Assembly (NCBI RefSeq): GCF_048544455.1
Contig: NC_133537.1
Location: 2,897,807-2,961,806 of the forward strand
Direction: 5' to 3'
DNA length: 64,000 bases
Source of the DNA: Silene latifolia
Taxonomy: Eukaryota; Streptophyta; Magnoliopsida; Caryophyllales; Caryophyllaceae
Each line of letters opens with the position of its first letter. The stretch's first letter is position 1. Positions 24,801 to 36,638 of the stretch are shown piece after piece. A model generated the notes under the pieces. That model worked only from the letters and a program-made list of their open reading frames with translations, did no database searches and was not told the DNA's origin. The position numbers and the translations under genes were made by a program.

Positions 24801-27800
24801 TATCGTGAAAAATGTGTTAAAGCTCGTTATTTGAGGCTGAAATCGAACAGATTGATTCCTAAAATCGAACAGCTTGATTCTTGAAATGAGCTTGGACGCG
24901 TGATTGAAAAACAGGGAGAAAAAGAAACAAGGTCCGGTACGACCTTCTGAACGGCTAAAATTGAAGTGTATAATACACGGTTTTTCGGGATTCCGGGGTC
25001 CCTGAACAAAATTCTCCGGAAATCACATAGAAAGTTCCTCGGGTCAGATAAAGCGGCCACGCAAAGTTTGAGCACCAACGGAAGACATTTGGGGGTGCCG
25101 GTGTGCCACAAACCAGCATTCGCCGAAACTCGGATTATCGTGAAAAATGTGTTAAAGCTCGTTATTTGAGGCTGAAATCGAACAGGTTGATTCCTGAAAT
25201 CGAACAGGTTGATTCTTGAAATGAGCTTGGACGCGTGATTGAAAAAAAGGGAGAAAAAGAAACATGGTCCCAGACGACCTTCCGAACAGTGAAATTGAAG
25301 TGTATAATACACGGTTTTTTGGGATTCTGGGGTCCCTTTACAAAATTCTCCGGAAATCACATAGAAAGTTCCTCGGGTCAGATAAAGCGGCCACGCAAAG
25401 TTTGAGCACCAACGGAAGACATATGGGGGTGCCGGTGTGCCACAAACCAGCATTCGCCGAAACTCGGATTATCGTGAAAAATGTGTTAAAGCTCGTTATT
25501 TGAGGCTGAAATCGAACAGATTGATTCCTGAAATCGAATAGGTTGATTCTTGAAATGAGCTTGGACGCGTGATTGAAAAACAGGGAGAAAAAGAAACATG
25601 GTCCGGTACGACCTTCCGAACGGCTGAAATTGAAGTGTATAATACACGGTTTTTCGGGATTCCGGTGTCCCGGAACAAAATTCTCCGGAAATCACATTGA
25701 AAGTTCCTCGGGTAAGATAAAGCTGCCACGCAAAGTTTGAGCACCAACGGAAGACATTTGGGGGTGCCGGTGTGCCACAAACCAGCATTCGCCGAAACTC
25801 GGATTATCGTGAAAAATGTGTTAAAGCTCGTTATTTGAGGCTGAAATCGAGCAGATTGATTCCTGAAATCGAACAGGTTGAATCTTGAAATGAGCTTGGA
25901 CGCGTGATTGAAAAACAGGGAGAAAAAGAAACATGGTCCGGTACGACCTTCCGAACGGCTGAAATTGAAGTGTATAATACACGGTTTTTTGGGATTCTGG
26001 GGTCCCTTTACAAAATTCTCCGGAAATCAGATAGAAAGTTCCTCGGGTCAGATAAAGCGGCCACGCAAAGTTTGAGCACCAACGGAAGACATTTGGGGGT
26101 GCCGGTGTGCCACAAACCAAAGATTCAGAAACTCGGATTATCGTGAAAAATGTGTTAAAGCTCGTTATTTGAGGCTGAAATCGAACAGATTGATTCCTGA
26201 AATCGAACAGGTTGATTCTTGAAATGAGCTTGGACGTGTGATTGAAAAACAGGGAGAAAAAGAAACATGGTCCGGTACGACCTTCCGAACGGCTGAAATT
26301 GAAGTGTATAAATACACGGTTTTTCGGGATTCCGGGGTCCCAGAACAAAATTCTCCGGAAATCAGATAGAAGGTTCCTCGGGTCAGATAAAGCGGCCACG
26401 CAAAGTTTGAGCACCAACGGAAGACATTTGGGGGTGCCGGTGTGCCACAAACCAGCATTCGCCGAAACTCGGATTATCGTGAAAAATGTGTTAAAGCTCG
26501 TTATTTGAGGCTGAAATCGAACAGATTGATTCCTGAAATCAAACAGGTTGATTCTTGAAATGAGCTTGGACGTGTGATTGAAAAAAAGGGAGAAAAAGAA
26601 ACATGGTCCGAGCATTTAGCTTCCGAACGGTGAAATTGAAGTGTATAATACACGGTTTTTCGGGATTACGGGTCCCGGAACAAAATTCTCCGGAAATCAC
26701 ATAGAAAGTTCCTCGGGTCGATAAAGCGGCCACGCAAAGTTTGAGCACCAACGGAAGACATTTGGGGTGCGGTGTGCCACAAACCAAAGATTCGCCGAAA
26801 CTCGGATTATCGTGAAAAATGTTTTAAAGCTCGTTATTTGAGGTTGAAATCGAACAGGTTGATTCTGAAATGAGCTCGGACGCGTGATTGAAAAACAGGG
26901 AGAAAAAGAAAAGTGGTCCGATACGACCTTCCGAACGGGCCGAAATTGAAGTGTATAAATACACGGTTTTCAGATTAAGGGGTCCCAGAACAAAATCTCC
27001 GGAAATCGGATAGAAGGTTCCTCGGGTCAGATAAAGCGGCCACGCAAAGTTTGAGCACCAACGGAAGACATTTGGGGGTGCCGGTGTGCCACAAACCAGC
27101 ATTCGCCGAAACTCGGATTATCGTGAAAAATGTGTTAAAGTTCGTTATTTGAGGTCAAATCGAGCAGATTGATTCTGAAATTGAACAGTTGATTCTTGAA
27201 ATGAGCTTGGACGTGTGATTGAAAACACGGGAGAAAAAGAATCATGGTCCTAAGACGACCTTCCGAACGGCTGAAATTGAAGTGTATAATACACGGTTTT
27301 TCGGGATTAGGGGGTCCCGGAACAAAATTCTCCGGAAATCACATAGAAAGTTCCTCGGGTCGATAAAGCGGCCACGCAAAGTTTGAGCACCAACGGAAGA
27401 CATTTGGGGTCTTTGGTGTGCCACAAACCAAAGATTCGCCGAAACTCGGATTATCGTGAAAAATGTTTTAAAGCTCGTTATTTGAGGTGAAATAGAACGG
27501 GTTGATTCTGAAATGAGCTCGGACGCGTGATTGAAAAACAGGAGAAAAAGAAACAGGTCCGGTACGACCTTCCGAACGCTCGAAATTGAAGTGTATAATA
27601 CACGGTTTTTCGGGATTCGGGGTCCCGGAACAAAATTCTCCGGAAATCACATAGAAAGTTCCTCGGGTCAGATAAAGCGGCCACGCAAAGTTTGAGCACC
27701 AACGGAAGACATTTGGGGTGCCGGTGCCTACAAAAACCAAAGATTCGCCGAAACTCGGATTATCGTGAAAAATGTTTTAAAGCTCGTTATTTGAGGTCGA

Positions 27801-30800
27801 AATAGAACAGGTTGATTCTGAAATGAGCTCGGACGCGTGATTGAAAAACAGGGATAAAAAGAAACAGGGTCCGGTACGACCTTCCGAACGGCTGAAATTG
27901 AAGTGTAATACACGGTTTTTCTGGGATTCGGGGTCCGGAACAAAATTCTGAAATCACATTGAAAGTTCCTCGGGTCGAGATAAAGCTGCCACACAAAGTT
28001 TGAGCACCAACGGAAGACATTTGGGGGTGCCGGTGTGCCACAAACCAAAGCATTCACGAAACTCGGATTATCATGAAAAATGTGTTAAAGCTCGTTATTT
28101 GAGGCTGAAATCGAACAGATTGATTTCTGAAATCGAACAGGTTGAATCTTGAAATGAGCTTGGACGCGTGATTGAAAAACAGGGAGAAAAAGAAACATGG
28201 TCCGGTACAACCTTCTGAACGGCTGAAATTGAAGTGTATAATACACGGTTTTTTGGGATTCTGGGGTCCCTTTACAAAATTCTCCGGAAATCACAAAGAA
28301 AGTTCCTCGGGCCAGATAAAGCGGCCACGCAAAGTTTGAGCACCAACGGAAGACATATGGGGGTGCCGGTGTGCCACAAACCAGCATTCGCCGAAACTCG
28401 GATTATCGTGAAAAATGTGTTAAAGCTCGTTATTTGAGGCTGAAATCGAACAGGTTGATTCCTGAAATCGAACAAGTTGATTCTTGAAATGAGCTCGGAC
28501 GCGTGATTGAAAAACAGGGAGAAAAAGAAACAGGGTCCGGTACGACCTTCCGAACGGCTGAAATTGAAGTGTATAAATACACGGTTTTTCGGGATTCCGG
28601 GGTCCCAGAACAAAATTCTCCGGAAATCAGATAGAAATTTCCTCGGGTCAGATAAAGCGGCCACGCAAAGTTTGAGCACCAACGGAAGACATTTGGGGGT
28701 GCCGGTGTGCCACAAACCAGCATTCGCCGAAACTCGGATTATCGTGAAAAATGTGTTAAAGCTCGTTATTTGAGGCTGAAATCGAACAGATTGATTTCTG
28801 AAATCAAACAGGTTGATTCTTGAAATGAGCTTGGACGCGTGATTGAAAAAAAGGGAGAATAAGAAACATGGTCCGGTACGAGCTTCCGAACGGCTGAAAT
28901 TGAAGTGTATAATACACGGTTTTTCGGGATTCCGGGGTCCCGGAACAAAATTCTCCGGAAATCACATAGAAAGTTCCTCGGGTCAGATAAAGCGGCCACG
29001 CAAAGTTTGAGCACCAACGGAAGACATTTGGGGGTGCCGGTGTGCCACAAACCAGCATTCGCCGAAACTCGGATTATCGTGAAAAATGTTTTAAAGCTCG
29101 TTATTTGAGGCTGAAATCGAACAGGTTGATTCCTGAAATGAGCTCGGACGCGTGATTGAAAAACAGGGAGAAAAAGAAACAGGGTCCGATACGACCTTCC
29201 GAACGGCTGAAATTGAAGTGTATATACACGGTTTTTCGGGATTCCGGGGTCCCGGAACAAAATTCTCCGGAAATCACATTGAAAGTTCCTCGGGTCAGAT
29301 AAAGTGGCCACGCAAAGTTTGAGCACCAACGGAAGACATTTGGGGGTGCCGGTGTGCCACAAACCAGCATTCGCCGAAACTCGGATTATCGTGAAAAATG
29401 TGTTAAAGCTCGTTATTTGAGGCTGAAATCGAACAGATTGATTTCTGAAATCGAACAGGTTGAATCTTGAAATGAGCTTGGACGCGTGATTGAAAAACAG
29501 GGAGAAAAAGAAACATGGTCCAGATCAACCTTCGAATTTGAAATTGAAGTGTATAATACACGGTTTTTTGGGATTCTGGGGTCCCTTTACAAAATTCTCC
29601 GGAAATCACATAGAAAGTTCCTCGGGTCAAAATAAGCGGCCACGCAAAGTTTGAGCACCAACGGAAGACATATAGGGGTGCCGGTGTGCCACAAACTAGC
29701 ATTCGCCGAAACTCGGATTATCGTGAAAAATGTGTTAAAGCTCGTTATTTGAGGCTGAAATCGAACAGATTGATTCCTGAAATCGAACAGGTTGATTCTT
29801 GAAATGAGCTTGGACGCGTGATTGAAAAACAGGGAGAAAAAGAAACATGGTCCGGTACGACCTTCCGAACGGCTGAAATTGAAGTGTATAAATACACGGT
29901 TTTTCGGGATTCCGGGGTCCCGGAACAAAATTCTCCGGAAATCACATAGAAAGTTCCTCGGGTCAGATAAAGCGGCCACGCAAAGTTTGAGCACCAACGG
30001 AAGACATTTGGGGGTGCGGTGTACCCACAAACCAAAGATTCGCAGAAACTCGGATTATCGTGAAAAATGTTTTAAAGCTCGTTATTTGAGGCTGAAATCG
30101 AACAGGTTGATTCCTCAAATGAGCTCGGACGCGTGATTGAAAAACAGGGAGAAAAAGAAACAGGGTCCGGTACGACCTTCCGAACGGTTGAAATTGAAGT
30201 GTAATACACGGTTTTTCGGGATTCCGGGGTCCCGGAACAAAATTCTCCGGAAATCACATTGAAAGTTCCTCGGGTCAGATAAAGTGGCCACGCAAAGTTT
30301 GAGCACCAACGGAAGACATTTGGGGGTGCCGGTGTGCCACAAACCAGCATTCGCCGAAACTCGGATTATCGTGAAAAATGTGTTAAAGCTCGTTATTTGA
30401 GGCTGAAATCGAACAGATTGATTCCTGAAATCGAACAGCTTGATTCTTGAAATGAGCTTGGACGCGTGATTGAAAAACAGGGAGAAAAAGAAACATGGTC
30501 CGGTACGACCTTCCGAACGGCTGAGGTTGAAGTGTATAATACACGGTTTTCGGGATTCCGGGGTTCCGGAACAAAATTCTCCGGAAATCACATTGAAAGT
30601 TCCTCGTGTCAGATAAAGCGGCCACGCAAAGTTTGAGCACCAACGGAAGACATATGGGGGTGTCGGTGTGCCACAAACCAGCATTCGCCGAAACTCGGAT
30701 TATCGTGAAAAATGTGTTAAAGCTCGTTATTTGAGGCTGAAATCGAACAGCTTGATTCTTCAAATTAGCTTGGACGCATGATTGAAAAACAGGGAGAAAA

Positions 30801-33800
30801 AGAAACATGGTCCGGTACGACCTTCCGAACGGCTGAAATTGAAGTGTATAAATACACGGTTTTTCGGGATTCCGGGGTCCCGGAACAAAATTCTCCGGAA
30901 ATCACATAGAAAGTTCCTCGGGTCAGATAAAGCGGCCACGCAAAGTTTGAGCACCAACGGAAGACATTTGGGGGTGCGGTGTGCCACAAACCGAAGATTC
31001 GCGATACTCGGATTATCGTGAAAAATGTTTTAAAGCTCGTTATTTGAGGCTGAAATCGAACAGGTTGATTCCTGAAATGAGCTCGGACGCGTGATTGAAA
31101 AATAGGGAGAAAAAGAAACAGGGTCCGATACGACCTTCCGAACGGTTGAAATTGAAGTGTATAAATACACGGTTTTTCGGGATTCCGGGGTCCCGGAACA
31201 AAATTCTCTGGAAATCACATTGAAAGTTCCTCGGGTCAGATAAAGCTGCCACGCAAAGTTTGAGCACCAACGGAAGACATTTGGGGGTGCCGGTGTGCCA
31301 CAAACCCGCATTCGCCGAAACTCGGATTATCGTGAAAAATGTGTTAAAGCTCGTTATTTGAGGCTGAAATCGAACAGATTGATTCCTTAAATCAAACAGG
31401 TTGATTCTTGAAATGAGCTTGGACGCGTGATTGAAAAAAAGGGAGAAAAAGAAACATGGTCCGGTACGAGCTTCCGAACGGCTGAAATTGAAGTGTATAA
31501 TACACGGTTTTTCGGGATTCCGGGGTCCCGGAACAAAATTCTCCGGAAATCACATAGAAAGTTCCTCGGGTCAGATAAAGCGGCCACGCAAAGTTTGAGC
31601 ACCAACGGAAGACATTTGTGGGTGCCGGTGTGCCACAAACCAGCATTCGCCGAAACTCGGATTATCGTGAAAATGTGTTAAAGCTCGTTATTTGAGGCTG
31701 AAATCGAACAGATTGATTCCTGAAATCGAACAGGTTGATTCTTGAAATGAGCTTGGACGCGTGATTGAAAAAAGGGAGAAAAAGAAACATGGTCCGGTAC
31801 GACCTTCCGAACGGCTGAAATTGTAGTGTATAATACACGGTTTTTCGGGATTCCGGGGTCCCGGAACAAACTTCTCCGGAAATCACATAGAAAGTTCCTC
31901 GGGTCAGATAAAGCGGCCACGCAAAGTTTGAGCACCAACGGAAGACATTTGGGGGTGCCGGTGTGCCACAAACCAGAATTCGCCGAAACTCGGATTATCG
32001 TGAAAAATGTGTTAAAGCTCGTTATTTGAGGCTGAAATCGAACAGGTTGATTCCTGAAATGAGCTCGGACGCGTGATTGAAAAACAGGGAGAAAAAGAAA
32101 CAGGGTCCGATACGACCTTCCGAACGGCTGAAATTGAAGTGTATAAATACACGGTTTTTCAGGATTCCGGGGTCCCAGAACAAAATTCTCCGGAAATCAG
32201 ATAGAAGGTTCCTCGGGTCAGATAAAGCGGCCACGCAAAGTTTGAGCACCAACGGAAGACATTTGGGGGTGCCGGTGTGCCACAAACCAGCATTCGCCGA
32301 AACTCGGATTATCGTGAAAAATGTGTTAAAGCTCGTTATTTGAGGCTGAAATCGAACAGATTGATTCCTGAAATCAAACAGGTTGATTCTTGAAATGAGC
32401 TTGGAAGCGTGATTGAAAAAAAGGGAGAAAAAGAAACATGGTCCGGTACGAGCTTCCGAACGGCTGAAATTGAAGTGTATAATACACGGTTTTTCGGGAT
32501 TCCGGGGTCCCGGAACAAAATTCTCCGGAAATCACATAAAAAGTTCCTCGGGTCAGATAAAGCGGCCACGCAAAGTTTGAGCACCAACGGAAGACATTTG
32601 GGGGTGCCGGTGTGCCACAAACCAGCATTCGCCGAAACTCGGATTATCGTGAAAAATGTTTTAAAGCTCGTTATTTGAGGCTGAAATCGAACAGGTTGAT
32701 TCTGAAATGAGCTCGGACGCGTGATTGAAAAACAGGGAGAAAAAGAAACAGGGTCCGATACGACCTTCCGAACAGTGAAATTGAAGTGTATAAATACACG
32801 GTTTTTCAGATTCCGGGGTCCTGAACAAAATTCTCCGGAAATCGATAGAAGGTTTCTCGGGTCGATAAAGCGGCCACGCAAAGTTTGAGCACCAACGGAA
32901 GACATTTGGGGGTGTCGGTGTGCACAAACCAAAGATTCGCCGAAACTCTGATTATCGTGAAAATGTGTTAAAGCTCGTTATTTGAGGCTCAAATCGAACA
33001 GATTGATTCCGAAATCAAACAGTTGATTCTTGAAATGAGCTTGGACGCGTGATTGAAAAAAAGGGAGAAAAAGAAACATGGTCCAGTGACATTTAGCTCC
33101 GAACGATCGAAATTGAAGTGTATAATACACGGTTTTTCGGGATTCGGGGTCCCGGAACAAAATTCTCCGGAAATCACATAGAAAGTTCCTCGGGTTCGAT
33201 AAAGCGGCCACGCAAAGTTTGAGCACCAACGGAAGACATTTGGGGGTGCGGGTGTGCCACAAACCAAAGATTCGAAACTCTGATTATCGTGAAAAATGTT
33301 TTAAAGCTCGTTATTTGAGGTCGAAATAGAACAAAGTTGATTCCTGAAATGAGCTCGGACGCGTGATTGAAAAACAGGAGAAAAAGAAATGGTGGTCCGA
33401 TACGACCTTCCGAACGGTTGAAATTGAAGTGTAATACACGGTTTTTCGGGATTCCGGGGTCCCGGAACAAAATTCTACAGAAATCACATTGAAAGTTCCT
33501 GGGTCGGATAAAGCGCCACGCAAAGTTTGAGCACCAACGGAAGACATTTGGGGGTGCCGGTGTGCCACAAACCAAAGATTCGCGAAACTCCTGATTATCA
33601 TGAAAAATGTGTTAAAGCTCGTTATTTGAAGCTGAAATCGAAGATTGATTTCTGAAATCGAAAAAGTTGAATCTTGAAATGAGCTTGGACGCGTGATTGA
33701 AAACAGGAGAAAAAGAAACATGGTCCCAGCACGACCTTCCGAACTACCGAAATTGAAGTGTATAATACACGGTTTTTGGGATCGGGGTCCCTTTACAAAA

Positions 33801-36001
33801 TTCTCCGGAAATCACATAGAAAGTTCCGGGTCGATAAAGCGCCACGCAAAGTTTGAGCAACAACGGAAGACATATGGGGGTGCGGTGTGCTACAAACCAA
33901 AGATTCGCCGAAACTCTGATTATCGTGAAAATGTGTTAAAGCTCGTTATTTGAGGCTGAAATCGAACAGATTGATTCCAGAAATCGAACAGGTTGATTCT
34001 TGAAATGAGCTTGGACGCGTGATTGAAAAACAGGTAGAAAAAGAAACATGGTCCGATTTGCGACCTTCCGAATAGTGAAATTGAAGTGTATAAATACACG
34101 GTTTTCGGGATTTGGGGTCCCGAAAAAATTCTCCGGAAATCAGATAGAAAGTTCCTCGGGTCGATAAAGCGGCCACGCAAAGTTTGAGCACCAACGGAAG
34201 ACATTTGGGGTGCGGTGTGCCACAAACCAAAGATTCGCCGAAACTCTGATTATCGTGAAAATGTGTTAAAGCTCGTTATTTGAGGCCGAAATCGAACAGA
34301 TTGATTCCCGAAATCAAACAGGTTGATTCTTGAAATGAGCTTGGACGCGTGATTGAAAAAAAGGGAGAAAAAGAAACATGGTCCACGAGCTTTAAACGGT
34401 GAAATTGAAGTGTATAATACAGTTTTTCGGGATTCGGGGTCCCGGAACAAAATTCTCGGAAATCACATAGAAAGTTCCTCGGGTCAGATAAAGCGGCCAC
34501 GCAAAGTTTGAGCACCAACGGAAGACATTTGGGGGTGCCGTGTGCCACAAACCAAAGATTCGGCCGAAAACTGATTATCGTGAAAAATGTTTTAAAGCTC
34601 GTTATTTGAGGCTGAAATCGAACAGGTTGATTTCTGAAATGAGCTCTTACGCGTGATTGAAAAACAGGGAGAAAAAGAAACAGGGTACGATACGACCTTC
34701 CGAACGGTTGAAATTGAAGTGTAATACACGGTTTTTCGGGATTCCGGGGTCCCGGAACAAAATTCTCCGGAAATCACATTGAAAGTTCCTCGGTCGATAA
34801 AGTGCCACGCAAAGTTTGAGCACCAACGGAAGACATTTGGGGGTGCCGGTGTGCCACAAACCAGCATTCGCCGAAACTCGGATTATCGTGAAAAATGTGT
34901 TAAAGCTCGTTATTTGAGGCTGAAATCGAACAGATTGATTTCTGAAATCGAACAGGTTGAATCTTGAAATGAGCTTGGACGCGTGATTGAAAAACAGGGA
35001 GAAAAAGAAACATGGTCCCATGACGACCTTCCGAACTATTTAAATTGAAGTGTATAATACACGGTTTTTTGGGATTCTGAGGTCCCTTTACAAAATTCTC
35101 CGGAAATCACATAGAAAGTTCCTCGGGTCAAAATAAGCGGCCACGCAAAGTTTGAGCACCAACGGAAGAAATATAGGGTGCGGTGTGCCACAAACTAGCA
35201 TTCACGAAACTCCTGATTATCGTGAAAATGTGTTAAAGCTCGTTATTTGAGGCTCAAATCGAACAGATTGATTCCCGAAATCGAACAGTGTTGATTCTTG
35301 AAATGAGCTTGGACGCGTGATTGAAAAACAGGTAGAAAAAGAAACATGGTCCAGACGACCTTCCGAACGGTCGAAATGAAGTGTATAAATACACGGTTTT
35401 CGGGATTCCGGGTCCCGGAACAAAATTCTCCGGAAATCACATAGAAAGTTCCTCGGGTCGATAAAGCGGCCACGCAAAGTTTGAGCACCAACGGAAGACA
35501 TTTGGGGGTGCCGGTGTGCCACAAACCAAGATTCAAAAACCTGATTATCGTGAAAAATGTTTTAAAGCTCGTTATTTGAGGTTGAAATCGAACAGGTTGA
35601 TTCCGGAAATGTGCTCGGACGCGTGATTGAAAAACAGGGAGAAAAGAAACAGGGTCCGATACGACCTTCCGAACGGTTGAAATTGAAGTGTAATACACGG
35701 TTTTCGGGATTCGGTCCCGAACAAAATTCTCCTGGAAATCACATAGAAAGTTCCCGGGTCGAAAGCGGCCACGCAAAGTTTGAGCACCAACGGAAGACAT
35801 TTGGAGGTGACGGTGTACACAAACTAGCATTCGCGAAACTCGGATTATCGTGAAAAATGTTTTAAAGCTCGTTATTTGAGGTCAAATCGAACGAGTTGAT
35901 TTCAAATGAGCTCGGACGTGATTGAAAAACGGGGATAAAAAGAAACAGATCCGATACGACCTTCCGAACGGTTGAAATTGAAGTGTATAAAACACGGTTT
36001 C
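18837..36001 (-). repeat. Satellite array, block A2 (reverse orientation, up to the assembly gap)
   Basis: The orientation returns to that of block A1 at a foldback junction near 18836. About 50 monomers follow. A three-monomer segment is duplicated next to itself (about 21622-22513 and 22594-23488). From about 26.3 kb onward a subset of monomers carries an inserted A in the dyad box (GTGTATAAATACAC) or a two-base deletion (GTGTAATACAC), variants I do not see in blocks A1 and B. Monomers in 18.8-19.7, 26.6-27.9, 32.7-34.6 and 35.2-36.0 kb are shortened by many small deletions. The array is cut by the gap, so its true right end is unknown. Confidence 0.96.
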
Positions 36002-36501
36002 NNNNNNNNNNNNNNNNNNNNNNNNNNNNNNNNNNNNNNNNNNNNNNNNNNNNNNNNNNNNNNNNNNNNNNNNNNNNNNNNNNNNNNNNNNNNNNNNNNN
36101 NNNNNNNNNNNNNNNNNNNNNNNNNNNNNNNNNNNNNNNNNNNNNNNNNNNNNNNNNNNNNNNNNNNNNNNNNNNNNNNNNNNNNNNNNNNNNNNNNNNN
36201 NNNNNNNNNNNNNNNNNNNNNNNNNNNNNNNNNNNNNNNNNNNNNNNNNNNNNNNNNNNNNNNNNNNNNNNNNNNNNNNNNNNNNNNNNNNNNNNNNNNN
36301 NNNNNNNNNNNNNNNNNNNNNNNNNNNNNNNNNNNNNNNNNNNNNNNNNNNNNNNNNNNNNNNNNNNNNNNNNNNNNNNNNNNNNNNNNNNNNNNNNNNN
36401 NNNNNNNNNNNNNNNNNNNNNNNNNNNNNNNNNNNNNNNNNNNNNNNNNNNNNNNNNNNNNNNNNNNNNNNNNNNNNNNNNNNNNNNNNNNNNNNNNNNN
36501 N
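36002..36501. other. Assembly gap, exactly 500 N
   Basis: Run of 500 undetermined bases placed where the satellite array meets unique-looking DNA. The round number marks a scaffold gap of unknown true size. The sequence left of it is still satellite; the sequence right of it is not. Confidence 0.99.
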
Positions 36502-36638
36502 AAAGTTTAGTTATTTTTAGCATATTCTATAAGTATGGTGTACTATAATACACATGATCTTTCAGATTTATATATTTATCTCATTTAGTATTTTACATGC
36601 TACACAAAATTATGACCAATCTTTTTAGGATATAAAAA

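Noticed and set aside
1-36001. Possible CRISPR-like array or rDNA spacer
   Set aside because: Repeats are continuous without unique spacers, units are ~335 bp, and the setting is a plant genome. No rRNA sequence flanks the array.
1-36001. Telomeric or centromeric identity by motif
   Set aside because: No TTTAGGG runs and no known centromere-specific element were seen. A subtelomeric location is only an inference from unit size.
35882-36523. Open frames spanning the N run
   Set aside because: Consist almost entirely of undetermined residues across the assembly gap.
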